A stretch of DNA of 64,000 bases from G963663525 sp963663525. GTDB lineage: Bacteria; Myxococcota_A; SURF-8; G963663525. The stretch is from NCBI GenBank assembly GCA_963663525.2, contig CAXXHC010000003.1, positions 558,001-622,000 of the forward strand, written 5' to 3'. Below, piece after piece: positions 34,083 to 42,853 of the stretch (the first letter of the stretch is position 1; the number at the start of each line of letters is the position of its first letter). The notes below the pieces were generated by a model. It saw only the letters and a list, made by a program, of their open reading frames with translations, was not told the DNA's origin and ran no database searches. The position numbers and the translations under genes are program-made.

Positions 34083-35201
34083 ATGAATGCTAGCAAGACC
34101 AGACCGAAAAAAGATCACGTATGGGTCGTAGATGCCGAAGAGTCTTCGCGGCACGAGACAGTCGAGTATCTCAAGATACAGGGATACAAAGTCGTGGGGA
34201 TTCAAGACGGTTTGAACTTGCTCGAAATGCTTGCTCAAAAGCTTCCGGATGCGATCATTTTCAGTCTGGACCGAATGGAGAAAGACGGGTTGAAAATCTG
34301 CCGGACCATCAAAGGAAATCCTGAAATTTCAAGGATTCCGGTGATTTTCATTGCTTCCTCGACCGACAGGAGCCTGCGTCTAAAGGCCACCGTTTCCGGT
34401 GCGAACGACGTCCTTGTCAAGCCGCTTGATCTGCAATATCTTGCGTTACGTGTGCGCAATGCGGTGAATATCAAGAAATTGTACGACGAGTTGAGCGAAA
34501 GCTACCGGAAATTGCAGGAACTGGAGGCGTTGAAGGAATCGCTGGTGCAAATGATCGTCCACGATTTCCGCACTCCGCTGCAAACGACGTCCATGGCGCT
34601 CGAAATGGCTCGTGCCGATTGGGTGCCGCTGGAAAGCAGGCCGGAATACATCATGCAGGCCGAGAAAAGCAACGACCAGATCCTGCACCTCGTCAACGAT
34701 CTGTTGGATGTGGGAAAAATGGAGGAAGGGAAAATGACCTTGGTGAAAGCCAAGGTCAATCTGGCGGAAATTGTTGAAAAAACAGTCTTTTCTGCCTCCA
34801 TGTTTGCCCGCAAAAAGAACATCGATCTGAGTATTCATGCGCAACCCGTGTATGTCGATGCCGAGGAAAAACTGATCGAACGGGTGATTGAAAACCTGCT
34901 GACCAACGCGCTGAAATACACCTCGGAAGGCGGCTCGGTTGTCGTCAGGGCGTTTGAAAGGGATGGAAGAGCGCGTGTGGAAGTGCAGGATACAGGGGAC
35001 GGCATTGCCGAAGAGGACAGGCAGACGATTTTCGAGAAATTCGGCCAGGTGAAAGCCCGGCAGAAACATCGCAAGTATTCCACGGGTCTCGGGTTGACGT
35101 TCTGTAAGATGGTCGTCGAGGAACATGGCGGCGTCATTGGGGTCGAGAGCGAAATCGGTCGTGGAAGTTTATTCTGGTTCGAATTGGATTGCGTGTCTTA
35201 G
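34083..35201 (+). CDS. Histidine kinase with N-terminal pseudo-receiver (phospho-Asp replaced by Ser)
   Basis: The 372-residue protein begins with a receiver-like domain (1-130). In the alignment block PDAIIFSLDRMEKDG the position normally occupied by the phosphoacceptor Asp is Ser61. The acidic pair is D17-A18 instead of D-D, while Lys113 (LVKPLD) is kept. The kinase half looks intact: coiled linker KLYDELSESYRKLQELEALK, HisKA with His160 (MIVHDFRTPLQT) and HATPase (LLTNALKYTSEGG, DTGDGI, TGLGLTFCKMVVEEHGG). The receiver therefore cannot be phosphorylated in the usual way and more likely binds a partner or ligand. It lies 64 bp after the CheY-like gene. Confidence 0.85.
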   Translation: MNASKTRPKKDHVWVVDAEESSRHETVEYLKIQGYKVVGIQDGLNLLEMLAQKLPDAIIFSLDRMEKDGLKICRTIKGNPEISRIPVIFIASSTDRSLRLKATVSGANDVLVKPLDLQYLALRVRNAVNIKKLYDELSESYRKLQELEALKESLVQMIVHDFRTPLQTTSMALEMARADWVPLESRPEYIMQAEKSNDQILHLVNDLLDVGKMEEGKMTLVKAKVNLAEIVEKTVFSASMFARKKNIDLSIHAQPVYVDAEEKLIERVIENLLTNALKYTSEGGSVVVRAFERDGRARVEVQDTGDGIAEEDRQTIFEKFGQVKARQKHRKYSTGLGLTFCKMVVEEHGGVIGVESEIGRGSLFWFELDCVS

Positions 35202-35269
35202 ACTAGGGATAAATCATAGTCGGGGATATGCGAGCGGGAAAAGGCAACCCCGCCAGACAGAAGGGGGCG

Positions 35270-37264
35270 ATGATGCTGAACGAAGTACCCATTCAGAAAC
35301 TGATCGATGTTTTTCATGACAGTGTACTGTTAATCGGTCCGCAGGGAATCATCAAAGGGGTCAATCGTCAGTTCTGCAAACTCACGGGAATGAGTCAGGA
35401 AAGTCTGATCGACACGACCCCGGACTACCCGTTCATTCCCGAAGATCAACGCAGCCATCTGTACCGTTGGATGGGGGAAATCGACAAACTTCGCTGGGCG
35501 ATCAACATCGATATCGTCAATGCCGACGGCGTGCGGATTCCCGTGCGGTTCGAGCCTAACCGGTTGGTGTCGGGAGACGACGGAAACCTGCTGGCCGTGC
35601 TGATTTTCGACAAAACCCAGGTCGAAGAGCGCCATTTCCAGCACGCCTTTACCAGTTTTTCCGAAGCGACCTCCCAGGCGCTTGCGACGACTTCCGTCGG
35701 GGGGATCATTCGCACATGGAATCCGGCGGCGGAAACGATGTACAAGCTTTCGCAATCGGAAGCGGTAGGAACATCGATCCGCTGCATTTTTCCCGCAGAG
35801 CGTGCGATGGAAATTTCCACGCTGATGGAGGAAGTCTTTTCCAGCGGAAAGCCTGTTATCCGTGAAATCACCAATCAAAGTAGCGACGGACGACTTTTTC
35901 CGGTGGAAATGACGTTGGCGCCCATGGCGAACGCTCAGGCAAAAATTTTCGGTGCGGTGTTTTGCATTCAGGACAAAAGCCGAGAGACTGCCGACGGGCT
36001 GATTCTCAAGCGTTACGAGCAGGAAATCGTGAAAAACCTGCGTTTCAACGCGCTGGGCCGTTTTCTCAAAGGAATCGTCGCTTACAGCAACAACGTGCTT
36101 CATGCGCTTGGTACGCAGCTTGGAGAAGTGCGGAATCTGTTGCCGGAGGATCTCGGCGCAGACCCGAAGTTCGACAACTTTCAATCGATCCTGAACCGCC
36201 TTCACGACGCCAACGCACGACTCTTGGAGTTGTCCTCGCGACCGGCGGAAAGCCTGCCGAAACAAGGACTTACACTCGATGCCGCCGACACCGTGGAGAA
36301 AGTTCTCGACTTGTGCAAATATACGTTTCCTTCCAACGTATCCGTGCTCGAACACATCATGCCCGGTCGTGTACAGCTTGCGGTTTCGGATGCCGCTTTC
36401 GCTGAAATCCTGATGCAGACGTTGTCCGTAACCCAGGAAGCCCTGGCCTTCGGCGGTGTTATCAAGCTCGGTCTCGATCGGATCCGTCTGGAAGAAGGCG
36501 ACGCTCTGTTGCGGGATCATCCGGGGCTGAAACCGGGGTTGTACGCGCAATTGTTGGTCGAGGACGACGGGGAAGGCTTCGTTGAGGAACTACACCATAA
36601 GACCCTGGACGAAATCGTACTGAACCTTGGATGGAACGACAGGCGGTTGACGGAGTTTTTCTACCTGAAAAAGCGAATCCAAGAGCGTCATCGAGGGGCG
36701 TTGGAGGCACGTATCGAACCGGGGATGGGGCTTGTACTGCGGATTCTGCTTCCCGTGCTCGATATGGAACCTGCAGCTTTACCGAAAGAGGAACTGGCCT
36801 ACGAAAAATCCAGAGATATCGCACCCGATAGCCCCAAGCATATCCTGCTCGTCGATGACGAGGACGTGATTCTGGCGCTGGGGGAAACCGTGCTCACCTC
36901 GCTCGGATATCGTGTAAGCACGGCCCGTAACGGTGCGAAAGCCGTCGAGATATTCGAGACCGATCATGGGGATATCGATCTCGTCATCATGGATATCGTG
37001 ATGCCTAAAATGAACGGCCTCGACGCCATGCGCCGTATGAAAGAGATCGACGACGGCGTTCCGGTACTGATCGCCACCGGCTATTCGGACATCGCTACGC
37101 CGGAAAACGTGAAAAACGCAGGGGCGGCGCACCTGATACTCAAACCGTTCAAGGTGGATGACCTATCCTCGCTCGTACGGAGGCTGCTTGCGCCGCAATC
37201 CGGTGATTCGGCGGAGATCAACGAGGAGTTCGCGCCGCTGAATTCCTCTACGTGGAAAAAGTGA
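35270..37264 (+). CDS. PAS-PAS-pseudokinase-REC protein (NtrB-like core without phospho-His)
   Basis: This ~664-residue protein has PAS ~5-120 and PAS ~125-245, then an NtrB/hybrid-type kinase core. In the dimerisation helix the usual G-x-A-H-D-F-N-N-L-L reads GIVAYSNNVL, so the His and following Asp are Ala271 and Tyr272 (counting from ATG 35270). The ATPase N box reads TLSVTQEALA instead of N-x-x-x-N-A-x-x-A, losing the Mg-binding Asn, while LVEDDGEGF persists. The C-terminal receiver is fully intact: VDDEDVILALGE, phospho-Asp575 in VIMDIVMPKMNG, LIATGYSD, LKPFKVDD. Thus the chain should receive but not generate phosphate. Start chosen after AAGGGGG. It is the last gene of the cluster. Confidence 0.8.
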   Translation: MMLNEVPIQKLIDVFHDSVLLIGPQGIIKGVNRQFCKLTGMSQESLIDTTPDYPFIPEDQRSHLYRWMGEIDKLRWAINIDIVNADGVRIPVRFEPNRLVSGDDGNLLAVLIFDKTQVEERHFQHAFTSFSEATSQALATTSVGGIIRTWNPAAETMYKLSQSEAVGTSIRCIFPAERAMEISTLMEEVFSSGKPVIREITNQSSDGRLFPVEMTLAPMANAQAKIFGAVFCIQDKSRETADGLILKRYEQEIVKNLRFNALGRFLKGIVAYSNNVLHALGTQLGEVRNLLPEDLGADPKFDNFQSILNRLHDANARLLELSSRPAESLPKQGLTLDAADTVEKVLDLCKYTFPSNVSVLEHIMPGRVQLAVSDAAFAEILMQTLSVTQEALAFGGVIKLGLDRIRLEEGDALLRDHPGLKPGLYAQLLVEDDGEGFVEELHHKTLDEIVLNLGWNDRRLTEFFYLKKRIQERHRGALEARIEPGMGLVLRILLPVLDMEPAALPKEELAYEKSRDIAPDSPKHILLVDDEDVILALGETVLTSLGYRVSTARNGAKAVEIFETDHGDIDLVIMDIVMPKMNGLDAMRRMKEIDDGVPVLIATGYSDIATPENVKNAGAAHLILKPFKVDDLSSLVRRLLAPQSGDSAEINEEFAPLNSSTWKK

Positions 37265-37310
37265 TTCCGGCGATTCCGGCGAGTGAATCTTCGGCCAAAA
37301 CGGGAGTATT

Positions 37311-38678
37311 TCAGGCCGCTTGGACGGAGGTTTTGATCCAGCGCTTCCGCGAGAACCAGAAGGCCATCAGCAGCCCCTTGGCCACGGAACTAAGGGCGAT
37401 GGCCCACCAGACTCCCGACGGTCCCCAGTTCAGCGTGACTGCAAGAAGATAAGCCAGCGGAATACGCATGGCCGTCAGTGGGGTGCAGATCAAAAGGGCA
37501 GGCATCGAGTTCGCCACGCCGCTGAACGCGCCGGTAAGCACGATTTCCAGAAAGCCGATCAGCCAGCAGATTCCCACGATGCGAAGGTATTCGGAGCAGA
37601 TCGCCACGACGGCGGGATCATCGATGAAAAACCGCACGATGGGTTCGATGGCGACAAGGATGACTGCCACCACCGGCACGATGGCCACGAAACAGTACAG
37701 GCAGGTTTTCCAGACGGCGTGGGCGGCGTCCTCGTATCTCCCCGCGCCCACGTATTGTCCCGCCAACGAGGTGGCCGCCATGGAGAACCCCACGGCGATG
37801 AAGTAGGGAAAGGATTCGATCCGGTGCCCCAGGCCGATGGCCGCCACGGGGGCCGAGCCGAACGAGGCGATGACCTTGGTCAGGCCGACGTAAATCAGGC
37901 TGAACAGCACGCCGTTGGAGGCGATCGGTAGGCCGATGGAGATGATTTTCCCGAACCATTTCCAGTGCAGGTTCCCCCGCCAGCGGCGGGTGAGATCCGG
38001 GAAAAATCCGCGTCGATGCAGCAGCCAGGCGCCCAGTCCCAGCGCGATGACGTGGCAGATGATCGAAGCCCAGGCCGCCCCTGCCAGCCCCAGTCCCTCG
38101 AATGGTCCCACGCCCCAGATCATCAGAGGATCGAGCCAGGCGTTGACGCACACGATCACCAACATCAGTTTCAGTGGGGTGGAGGTGTCGCCCAGGCCGC
38201 GAAAGGCTGCCAGCACCGGCAGCGTAAGGAACACCACCGGCAGGCCGATCAACCAGGGCAGCATGTAGTCCGAGGCCATGGCGATGACGCGGGGCTCCAA
38301 GCCCACGAGGTCGAACATCGTTTTCCGAAGCGGCAGGATGAGCATACACAGCGCCAATCCCAGAAAGAAGGCCAGCGTCAGGCAGTGCCGCAGGCGATTG
38401 CGGACCCTTTCCACGTTTCCTGCGCCCACCGACTGGGCGACCAGCGTCTGCGCGGCGACGTCGCCCAACTCGCCCACGGAAGTCAGACTCCACAGAATGA
38501 ACGACACCGCCGTCACCGAGGCCATCGGCTCCGCGCCGAGCTTGCCCACCCAGAACGCATCGACGACGTGATACAGCGATTCGGCAAGCATCATCAGTGA
38601 CGAAGGAATCGCCATTTTCGCAATGGCGCGAGGCAACGGCATTTCCGTGAGATTGGTGTGGGTCCGATCCGGATTCAT
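37311..38678 (-). CDS. MATE-family efflux transporter
   Basis: This is a 455-residue, 12-helix MATE (NorM/DinF) transporter expected to export cationic compounds by Na+ or H+ antiport. Typical segments are MAIPSSLMMLAESLYHVVDA, FWVGKLG, TLVAQSVGAGN, GLGDTSTPLKLML, IGLPIASNGVLFSLIYVGLT and LAGQYVGAGRYEDA. Length and helix pattern are normal. It converges with the end of the signalling cluster and lies 36 bp downstream of der on the same strand, so it may be the last gene of an era-der-MATE transcript. Confidence 0.93.
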   Translation of the reverse strand: MNPDRTHTNLTEMPLPRAIAKMAIPSSLMMLAESLYHVVDAFWVGKLGAEPMASVTAVSFILWSLTSVGELGDVAAQTLVAQSVGAGNVERVRNRLRHCLTLAFFLGLALCMLILPLRKTMFDLVGLEPRVIAMASDYMLPWLIGLPVVFLTLPVLAAFRGLGDTSTPLKLMLVIVCVNAWLDPLMIWGVGPFEGLGLAGAAWASIICHVIALGLGAWLLHRRGFFPDLTRRWRGNLHWKWFGKIISIGLPIASNGVLFSLIYVGLTKVIASFGSAPVAAIGLGHRIESFPYFIAVGFSMAATSLAGQYVGAGRYEDAAHAVWKTCLYCFVAIVPVVAVILVAIEPIVRFFIDDPAVVAICSEYLRIVGICWLIGFLEIVLTGAFSGVANSMPALLICTPLTAMRIPLAYLLAVTLNWGPSGVWWAIALSSVAKGLLMAFWFSRKRWIKTSVQAA

Positions 38679-38714
38679 AAAAGGAAACCGCCGTTCGTGG
38701 AAAAAGGAAAGAGA

Positions 38715-40088
38715 TCAGTCACCGGGGGGAAGATCCTTGCGTTTGCGTGGTCGAGGATACAGGCGCACGGGCGTGCCCTCGAAACCGAACGTCTCCCGAA
38801 ACCGGTTGAGCAGGAAGCGTTCATAGGAAAAATGCCAGCGATCCTTGTAGTTTACGTGCAAAAGGATCGTCGGCGGCTGCACGGCGACCTGGGAGGCGTA
38901 GTAGATTTTCAGCGGATGCCCGCCCTTGTTCGGTGGCGGCTGGTAGGCCACGGAGCGTTCCAGCCAGCGGTTGAGTTCCCCGGTGGACACGCGCCGCTTG
39001 CATTGCTCGTACACCTGATCGATAACGGCCAGCACCTTTTCGGCGCGCTGGCCGGTCAACGCGGAGATAAACACCACCGGCGCGTAAGGCATGAATTTCA
39101 GTTTTTCGCGGATTTCAAGCTCGTATTCGCGCGCCGTGTTCGTGACTTTTTCGATTTTGTCCCATTTGTTCACGACGATGATGCAGCCGCGCCCCTTGTT
39201 GTGGGCAAAACCTGCCACCTTGACGTCCTGTTCGTGGATGCCACGCTCTGCGTCGAAGAGAATCACCGCCACGTCCGAACGGTCGATGGCTTTTAACGCC
39301 TTGATCACCGTAAGCTTTTCCAGTCCCTTGCCGACTTTCTTCTGGCGGCGGATGCCTGCCGTGTCGATCAACAGATAATGGCGGTCGTCCTTGCGGTGAA
39401 TCAGCGAGTCGATGGCGTCGCGCGTGGTGCCTGCGGTGGGAGTGACGGCGTGGCGCGCCTCTCCCAGAAGGCGGTTGACGAAGGTGGACTTTCCCGCGTT
39501 CGGGCGGCCTATGACCGCGACTTTGCAGGTGTTTTCCGGCAGGCCGGAAAAATCGGCGGGCAGGCTGGGGTGGTCGTTTTCCACATCGGTGAGCAGGTCC
39601 GACACGCCGCCGGAATGCTCTGCCGAAATCGCGTACAGCGGGCCGATGCCGAGGTTGTGGTATTCGTATACGCCGTCCTCGTATCGGGGACCGTCGATTT
39701 TGTTGACGAGGTAATACGCAGGTTTTCCCGCGCGTCGGATCAACTGCACGACCTCCTCGTCGGAGGCGGTCGGCGGCACGCGACCGTCGAACATCAGGAA
39801 GATGATGTCGGTCTCCTCGACGGCCAGCAGCGCTTGGTTGCGCATCTCGATATTGATGTCTCCCTCGGCGTCGGGATCGAGGCCGCCGGTGTCGATCATC
39901 GTATAGGTGTAATCGTAAAACGTCGCCTCGCCGTAGTGGCGGTCGATGGTCACGCCGGGCACGTTCTCGACGAGCGCCGTGCGTCGGCCTACGAGACGGT
40001 TGAACAGCGTGGATTTTCCCACGTTGGGACGGCCCACGATGGCGATGGTGAGCGGTCCCTGCGCGGCGAGATTTTCCATGGTTGTCAT
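38715..40088 (-). CDS. der: Ribosome biogenesis GTPase Der (EngA)
   Basis: This 457-residue GTPase with two tandem G domains is required for 50S subunit assembly. The first domain has GRPNVGKSTLFNRLVG, DTGGL and NKID; the second has GRPNAGKSTFVNRLLG, DTAGIRRQ and NKWD. A C-terminal KH-like domain is at RVSTGELNRWLERSVAYQPP onward. Start ATG 40088 overlaps the era stop by 4 bp; upstream starts in this frame lie inside era and are rejected. Confidence 0.96.
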   Translation of the reverse strand: MTTMENLAAQGPLTIAIVGRPNVGKSTLFNRLVGRRTALVENVPGVTIDRHYGEATFYDYTYTMIDTGGLDPDAEGDINIEMRNQALLAVEETDIIFLMFDGRVPPTASDEEVVQLIRRAGKPAYYLVNKIDGPRYEDGVYEYHNLGIGPLYAISAEHSGGVSDLLTDVENDHPSLPADFSGLPENTCKVAVIGRPNAGKSTFVNRLLGEARHAVTPTAGTTRDAIDSLIHRKDDRHYLLIDTAGIRRQKKVGKGLEKLTVIKALKAIDRSDVAVILFDAERGIHEQDVKVAGFAHNKGRGCIIVVNKWDKIEKVTNTAREYELEIREKLKFMPYAPVVFISALTGQRAEKVLAVIDQVYEQCKRRVSTGELNRWLERSVAYQPPPNKGGHPLKIYYASQVAVQPPTILLHVNYKDRWHFSYERFLLNRFRETFGFEGTPVRLYPRPRKRKDLPPGD

Positions 40089-40996
40089 TTCGAATACCCC
40101 AGGCGATTCAACAGGCGTTCGTTGGTGGTCCATCCACTGGAAAGTTTCACCTGCAAACCCAGAAACACGTCCCGTTCGAGCAACTCGCGGATGTCCTCGC
40201 GGGCGCGGCTCCCCACCGTTTTCAACGTTTTTCCACCCTTGCCGATCACGATGCCTTTCTGGCTCTCGCGTTCCACGTGTATGACGGCGCGGATCTCGAA
40301 AAGCTTTTTATTTCCGGCAGGTTCGAGGAACTCCTCCACTTGCACGGCCACGGCGTAGGGCAATTCCTGCTCCAGGACATCGAACAGTTTTTCGCGCACG
40401 ATCTCCTCGACCAAAAAGCGCAGGGTGCGGTCGGTGTAGGTGTCGTCGTCGAAGTACGACGGTCCTTCCGGCATGTGTTCCAGGCTCAACTCGGCCAGCA
40501 GGTCCACGCCGTCGTTTTCGAGGGCGCTGACCGGCACCACGCGGTCGAATTCGAATTCCTTTTGCAGGCGTTCGATGAACGGCAGCAGGCGGTTTTTCTC
40601 GATCAGGTCCACTTTGTTCAGCACCGCGAACGCCGGGCAACCCGCCTTGGCGACGAGATCGAGAAGCACCCGGTTGCCCTGGCCGACGTCCGGTTTTTCG
40701 AGGAATTTCGGCGAAACTTCCAGCATCACGTACACGAGGTCCGCGCCGTCGAGCGCACCCATCGCCGAATCGACCATGAAGCGGTTCAAACCGCCCTTGG
40801 CCTTGTGAAAACCGGGAGTGTCCAGCAGTACGAGCTGGCCGCCGTCCATGTGACGCACGCCCAGAATCCGATGCCGCGTGGTTTGCGGCTTCGGCGAAGT
40901 GATCGCCACTTTCTGGCCCACGAGTGCGTTGACCAGCGTGGATTTTCCCACATTGGGGCGACCCAGGATCGCCACGAATCCGGAGCGATAGCTCAC
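40085..40996 (-). CDS. era: GTPase Era
   Basis: Era binds 16S rRNA and checks 30S maturation. The 303-residue product has a G domain (GRPNVGKSTLVNALVGQKVA, LLDTPGFHKAKGG, LNKVDLI) and a C-terminal KH domain (VERESQKGIVIGKGGKTLKT). The start is GTG 40996, set by a strong AAAGGAGG six bases upstream; this gives the normal Era N-terminus. Earlier ATG-initiated versions carry an unrelated leader. It is coupled to der by ATGA overlap. Confidence 0.96.
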   Translation of the reverse strand: MSYRSGFVAILGRPNVGKSTLVNALVGQKVAITSPKPQTTRHRILGVRHMDGGQLVLLDTPGFHKAKGGLNRFMVDSAMGALDGADLVYVMLEVSPKFLEKPDVGQGNRVLLDLVAKAGCPAFAVLNKVDLIEKNRLLPFIERLQKEFEFDRVVPVSALENDGVDLLAELSLEHMPEGPSYFDDDTYTDRTLRFLVEEIVREKLFDVLEQELPYAVAVQVEEFLEPAGNKKLFEIRAVIHVERESQKGIVIGKGGKTLKTVGSRAREDIRELLERDVFLGLQVKLSSGWTTNERLLNRLGYSK

Positions 40997-41569
40997 GATG
41001 AACCTCCTTTTCGCCGAAAGTCCGGCGAGTGTTTCCCTCTCTAGCACGCCCAAGCGGGGAAGTAAACAGCGGGGGATTTTCGGGGGCTCAATTCCAGATC
41101 CGGTATGAACCTGACAGGGGGAATGAAGGATCTGAATTTAACGATTTTAGGAAGGAGGCACCCATGATTTGATACTTGTTTGTCCCGGCCACCCGCCCGG
41201 AATTGGTAGATGCGCTAGATTCAGGATCTATTAAAAAGTCTTCTTCCGCGGTCGCGCGCAAGCGCGCATTGCGGAAAAGAACTCTGTACGAAGGCGCTTT
41301 ACCTCGATGTTACGCTATGTGGAATGAATGGTTGGCGTGTTGCTTTGAAAGGTTCGATTTGGCTCCGAGCCATGGTGAAAAGAGAAAGAATGGTGTTTGC
41401 GCTTCCGGAGAATCATTGTTTTCGTTTGCTGTCTTTCATTTTCGAAGATCCTTTGAGCGCCGTTTACGGTTGTTTTTGATCATCCGGATACAAGGCTCCC
41501 GTCTTCTTCGTGAAGCCTTTCCATAGGCTCACCACGCAGGGAGTTCGGCCAACAACTTTTCACGTCAAC
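40997..41569. other. Gap upstream of era holding a tRNA-Leu 5' fragment and the left end of an IS91-like element
   Basis: No protein gene is supported. A GC-rich hairpin (TTCCGCGGTCGCGCG / CGCGCATTGCGGAA, ~41242-41277) sits between the tRNA fragment and the element end at 41281. The remainder to 41569 belongs to the element's left end and has no recognisable ORF. Confidence 0.5.
41189..41231 (+). tRNA. 5' fragment of a disrupted tRNA-Leu(CAG) gene
   Basis: The core AATTGGTAGATGCGCTAGAT followed by TCAGGATCTA is the unmistakable D-arm and anticodon arm of a class II tRNA-Leu with anticodon CAG. After GATCTA the sequence leaves the tRNA (T instead of G, then TAAAAAG). The bases before it (GCCACCCGCCCGG) do not pair with the acceptor strand CTTCGGC of the 3' fragment at 44777-44822, so the 5' end has decayed or comes from a different tRNA-Leu copy. 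Confidence 0.65.
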
Positions 41570-42853
41570 TCAGACGGGCGGTGAAGCACCTATTTTTTCT
41601 TGAGTTCTTGTCGCCTGTCCGAGATCGTTTCTGCTTGGCGTATGATCCGCCATGTTTTGCGCACCGCCAGGGTCTTCCTGCCGACCATGAAAGGCTGTCA
41701 CAAGCTTCAGGCGTCCCTTTCTACACACCGGACACAAGAGCGGATCGTGTCCGGTGAGCGCCATGTAGCGTTCGTCCCAGCTCATCTCGTCGTATCGCTC
41801 GATGGGGGCAGGCTCCAGAGCGCCCAGCAGTTTGCGGCAGCGCTTGATATTGCTTGCCCGAAAACGGTTGGCGTACAAGCCATAATACCGGATGCGAGTA
41901 AAACCTTTGGAAAGAACGTGCATCAGAAAACGCCTGATAAACTCCGTTGCCGAGAGCGTCATCACGCGCTTTTCCCCTTCCTTTTTATAGTCCTTGTAAC
42001 GAAAGGAAACCTTGCCATCTTTCATTCCGATCAAGCGGTGATCGGAGATGGCGCTACGATGGGTGTAGCGGGACAGGTAGTTGAGCATCGTCTCCGGCCC
42101 GCCGAAGGGCGCCTTGGCGTAGACATGCCACTTCATCCCACGGTGCTTTTTGATGAACCTGTCGAACTTTTTCGGATCGGCGAGTTTTTCGGACTTTCCG
42201 GTAAAGCGCAGCTTGCCCGTTTCATAGGCCTTTTTGAGAGACTCCAGAAACAATCGCCTGAAGAGGCTTTTCAGAACATTCACGTGCAGGAAAAAATCTT
42301 CGCGGCAACTCACCCAGCGTTTGGAGTCGGAAGAAATCCCTCCTCCGGGGACGATCATGTGGATGTGGGGGTGATGCAACAATGTGCTTCCCCAGGTATG
42401 CAGTACGCTGGTGAAGCCGATGTTCGCGCCCAGATGTTTGGGATCCTTGGCGATGGTGAGCATGGTTTTTGCCGAGGTCTTGAAGAGGATGTCGTAGATC
42501 ACGCGCCGGTTGACCAGCGCCAGGTCTTCGATCTGTTTCGGGATGGTGAAGACAACGTGAAAGTACTGCACGGGCAAGAGTTCGTCTCTTCGCTTTGCCA
42601 GCCACTTTGCCTTGGCCAGTGCGCCGCATCTGGGGCAGGCGCGATTGCCGCACGAGTTGTAGCCTTTCGTTTCATGTCCACAATGGTCGCAGCGCCTGCG
42701 CTCGCAGTGTCCGCCCATTTCAGGTGTGCGACAGGCCATGATGTCGTGCGCAGCCTTGATCTGTGTAGGCGATAAGAGATCGCCGTACTCGTCGAGAAAT
42801 TCATCCCACTTCTCCCGGAGAACGTCAGCCGTTATGGTTTTATCATTACTCAT
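41570..42853 (-). CDS. IS91-family transposase (HUH rolling-circle type)
   Basis: The ~427-residue protein has an N-terminal zinc-binding domain (CRTPEMGGHCERRRCDHCGH, then SCGNRACPRCG), the HUH motif HHPHIHMIVPGGG, and the tyrosine region YLSRYTHRSAI of Y1-type IS91 transposases. A C-terminal CPVCRKGRL knuckle follows. It would cut and ligate single-stranded DNA during rolling-circle transposition. Start ATG 42853 lies behind GGAGG and overlaps the upstream recombinase by 8 bp. Full length, no frameshift, so it is probably functional. Confidence 0.92.
   Translation of the reverse strand: MSNDKTITADVLREKWDEFLDEYGDLLSPTQIKAAHDIMACRTPEMGGHCERRRCDHCGHETKGYNSCGNRACPRCGALAKAKWLAKRRDELLPVQYFHVVFTIPKQIEDLALVNRRVIYDILFKTSAKTMLTIAKDPKHLGANIGFTSVLHTWGSTLLHHPHIHMIVPGGGISSDSKRWVSCREDFFLHVNVLKSLFRRLFLESLKKAYETGKLRFTGKSEKLADPKKFDRFIKKHRGMKWHVYAKAPFGGPETMLNYLSRYTHRSAISDHRLIGMKDGKVSFRYKDYKKEGEKRVMTLSATEFIRRFLMHVLSKGFTRIRYYGLYANRFRASNIKRCRKLLGALEPAPIERYDEMSWDERYMALTGHDPLLCPVCRKGRLKLVTAFHGRQEDPGGAQNMADHTPSRNDLGQATRTQEKIGASPPV

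Noticed and set aside
20378..37264. Presence of sigma-B, RsbU, RsbV or RsbW in the stressosome cluster
   Set aside because: I looked for each. The GHKL fusion at 27903 resembles RsbW in its first half but sits C-terminally joined to a phosphatase and lacks a sigma partner; no STAS gene of RsbV type was seen.
40089..40133. Longer N-terminus for Der
   Set aside because: It would overlap era by ~49 bp; the ATGA overlap at 40085-40088 gives the normal protein.
41176..41526. 116-residue ORF upstream of the IS91 transposase
   Set aside because: It crosses the tRNA-Leu fragment and the GC-rich hairpin; composition and lack of a start site argue against coding.
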